Positions 62,957 to 64,000 of a stretch of DNA of 64,000 nt are shown here, piece after piece. The position numbers and the translations under genes are program-made. The notes beneath the pieces were generated by a model, which saw only the letters and a program-made list of their open reading frames with translations, was not told the DNA's origin and did no database searches. The stretch covers positions 3,673,001-3,737,000 of the forward strand of contig NC_015556.1 in the NCBI RefSeq assembly GCF_000213805.1, read 5' to 3'. This DNA comes from Pseudomonas fulva 12-X (GTDB lineage: Bacteria > Pseudomonadota > Gammaproteobacteria > Pseudomonadales > Pseudomonadaceae). Within the stretch, counting starts at the first letter, position 1; the number at the start of each line of letters is the position of its first letter.

Positions 62957-64000
62957 ATGACGGCCCTGTCCCCCACCCTCGAACTCGCCTGCGACCTGAT
63001 CCGCCGCCCTTCGGTCACCCCGCTGGACGAGGGCTGCCAGGAGCTGATGATGCGCCGCCTGGCGGCGCTGGGTTTCGCCGTCGAGCCGATGCGCATCGAG
63101 GACGTGGACAACTTCTGGGCAAGCCACGGCAATGAAGAGGGGCCGGTGCTATGCTTCGCCGGCCATACCGACGTGGTGCCGACCGGCCCGGTACAGGCCT
63201 GGCAGCACGGCCCGTTCGACGCCCTGATCGACGAGCAGGGCATGCTCTGCGGCCGCGGCGCCGCGGACATGAAGGGCAGCCTGGCGTCGATGATCATCGC
63301 CGTCGAGCGCTTCGTCGCCGAGTACCCGAACCACAAGGGGCGCATCGCCTTCCTGATCACCAGCGACGAAGAAGGCCCGGCCCACCACGGCACCAAGGCC
63401 GTGGTCGAACGCCTGGCCGCGCGCAACGAGCGGCTGGACTGGTGCATCGTCGGCGAGCCGTCGAGCACCACTCTGGTTGGCGACGTGGTGAAGAACGGTC
63501 GCCGCGGCTCACTCGGCGCGACCCTGACCGTGCGCGGCGTCCAGGGTCACGTGGCCTACCCGCACCTGGCGAAGAACCCGATCCACCTGGCCGCGCCCGC
63601 CCTCGCCGAGCTGGCGGCCGAGCATTGGGACGACGGCAACGCCTTCTTCCCGCCGACCAGCTTCCAGGTCTCCAACCTCAATTCGGGTACCGGCGCCACC
63701 AACGTGATTCCCGGCGAGCTGACGGCGATCTTCAACTTCCGCTTCTCCACCGAATCGACGGTCGAAGGCCTGCAACAGCGGGTCAATGCCATCTTCGACA
63801 AGCACGGCCTGGACTACCACATCGACTGGGCGCTGTCGGGCCTGCCGTTTCTCACCGAACCGGGCGCGCTGCTCGATGCGGTGAGCGCCAGCATCCGCAG
63901 CGTGACCGGCCGCGAAACCACGCCAAGCACCAGCGGCGGCACCTCGGACGGGCGATTTATCGCCACCCTCGGCACCCAGGTGGTCGAGCTCGGGCCGGTC
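62957..64000 (+). CDS. dapE: succinyl-diaminopimelate desuccinylase (partial, runs off window)
   Basis: DapE is a zinc M20 hydrolase that releases L,L-DAP from N-succinyl-DAP. Only 348 codons are in the window, with no stop; the full protein is about 383 aa, so roughly 35 residues are missing. Zinc ligands and catalysts are visible: AGHTDVVP (His and Asp), [10 protein letters not shown] (bridging Asp), TSDEEGPA (catalytic and ligand Glu) and [19 protein letters not shown] near the end is conserved. GGAG lies 6 bases before the ATG. With dapC and dapD it gives three consecutive steps of the pathway in one window. Confidence 0.95.
   Translation, partial: MTALSPTLELACDLIRRPSVTPLDEGCQELMMRRLAALGFAVEPMRIEDVDNFWASHGNEEGPVLCFAGHTDVVPTGPVQAWQHGPFDALIDEQGMLCGRGAADMKGSLASMIIAVERFVAEYPNHKGRIAFLITSDEEGPAHHGTKAVVERLAARNERLDWCIVGEPSSTTLVGDVVKNGRRGSLGATLTVRGVQGHVAYPHLAKNPIHLAAPALAELAAEHWDDGNAFFPPTSFQVSNLNSGTGATNVIPGELTAIFNFRFSTESTVEGLQQRVNAIFDKHGLDYHIDWALSGLPFLTEPGALLDAVSASIRSVTGRETTPSTSGGTSDGRFIATLGTQVVELGPV

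Overview
The window is high-GC chromosomal DNA from a Pseudomonas-type gammaproteobacterium. Protein sequences and gene order resemble Pseudomonas, most likely the P. mendocina/P. oleovorans/P. alcaligenes side rather than P. aeruginosa itself. This is judged from recalled P. aeruginosa proteins and PA gene order, not from a search. There is no plasmid, phage, integrase, transposase, CRISPR, tRNA or rRNA signature.

Region 1 (1-18.1 kb, minus strand) is the classic cell-envelope and translation block: rpsB-tsf, pyrH-frr-uppS-cdsA-dxr-rseP-bamA-skp-lpxD-fabZ-lpxA-lpxB-rnhB-dnaE. Many neighbours share start and stop bases (ATGA, GTGA, TGATG), so translation is probably coupled. An rpsB promoter with an extended -10, an S2-type leader, an rpsB-tsf hairpin and a tsf-pyrH terminator divide it into units. 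Region 2 (18.5-25.5 kb) holds map, glnD (nitrogen sensor), a PctA-like amino-acid chemoreceptor with a candidate sigma-28 promoter, and dapC.

Region 3 (25.5-32.1 kb) is the accessory part. It has a haem-oxygenase-like putative di-iron protein paired with an NPPY-motif methyltransferase. A general-stress set follows: manganese catalase, YciF-type DUF892 protein, a 56-aa YciG-type KGG protein, a DUF4142 exported protein and an OBAP-type lipoprotein. Related inverted repeats lie inside it. Region 4 (32.1-52.7 kb) follows the P. aeruginosa PA3974-PA3992 order: ladS, an extra siderophore/cobalamin-type binding protein, thiD-thiE-hemL, a Sel1 protein, a DUF1820 protein, miaB, phoH-ybeY-corC-lnt, a YdcF-family protein, a small hypothetical, leuS-lptE-holA, arfA and an SltB/MltB-type lytic transglycosylase. 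The arfA gene is only 50 codons long and carries a terminator hairpin inside its coding sequence, the hallmark of a rescue factor made from non-stop mRNA.

Region 5 (52.8-64 kb) has an acyl-CoA dehydrogenase, a REP pair, an NhaP-type Na+/H+ antiporter, a Spx/ArsC-like protein, dapD, the csdA-csdE/tcdA set (cyclic t6A tRNA modification), an NdvB-like GH17-GT2 beta-glucan synthase and dapE, which runs off the window end. dapC, dapD and dapE, three steps of the succinylated lysine/peptidoglycan pathway, all lie here but in separate units.

No wholly new multi-gene system is obvious. The best candidates for something undescribed are the di-iron protein/methyltransferase pair and the stress cluster with its paired inverted repeats.
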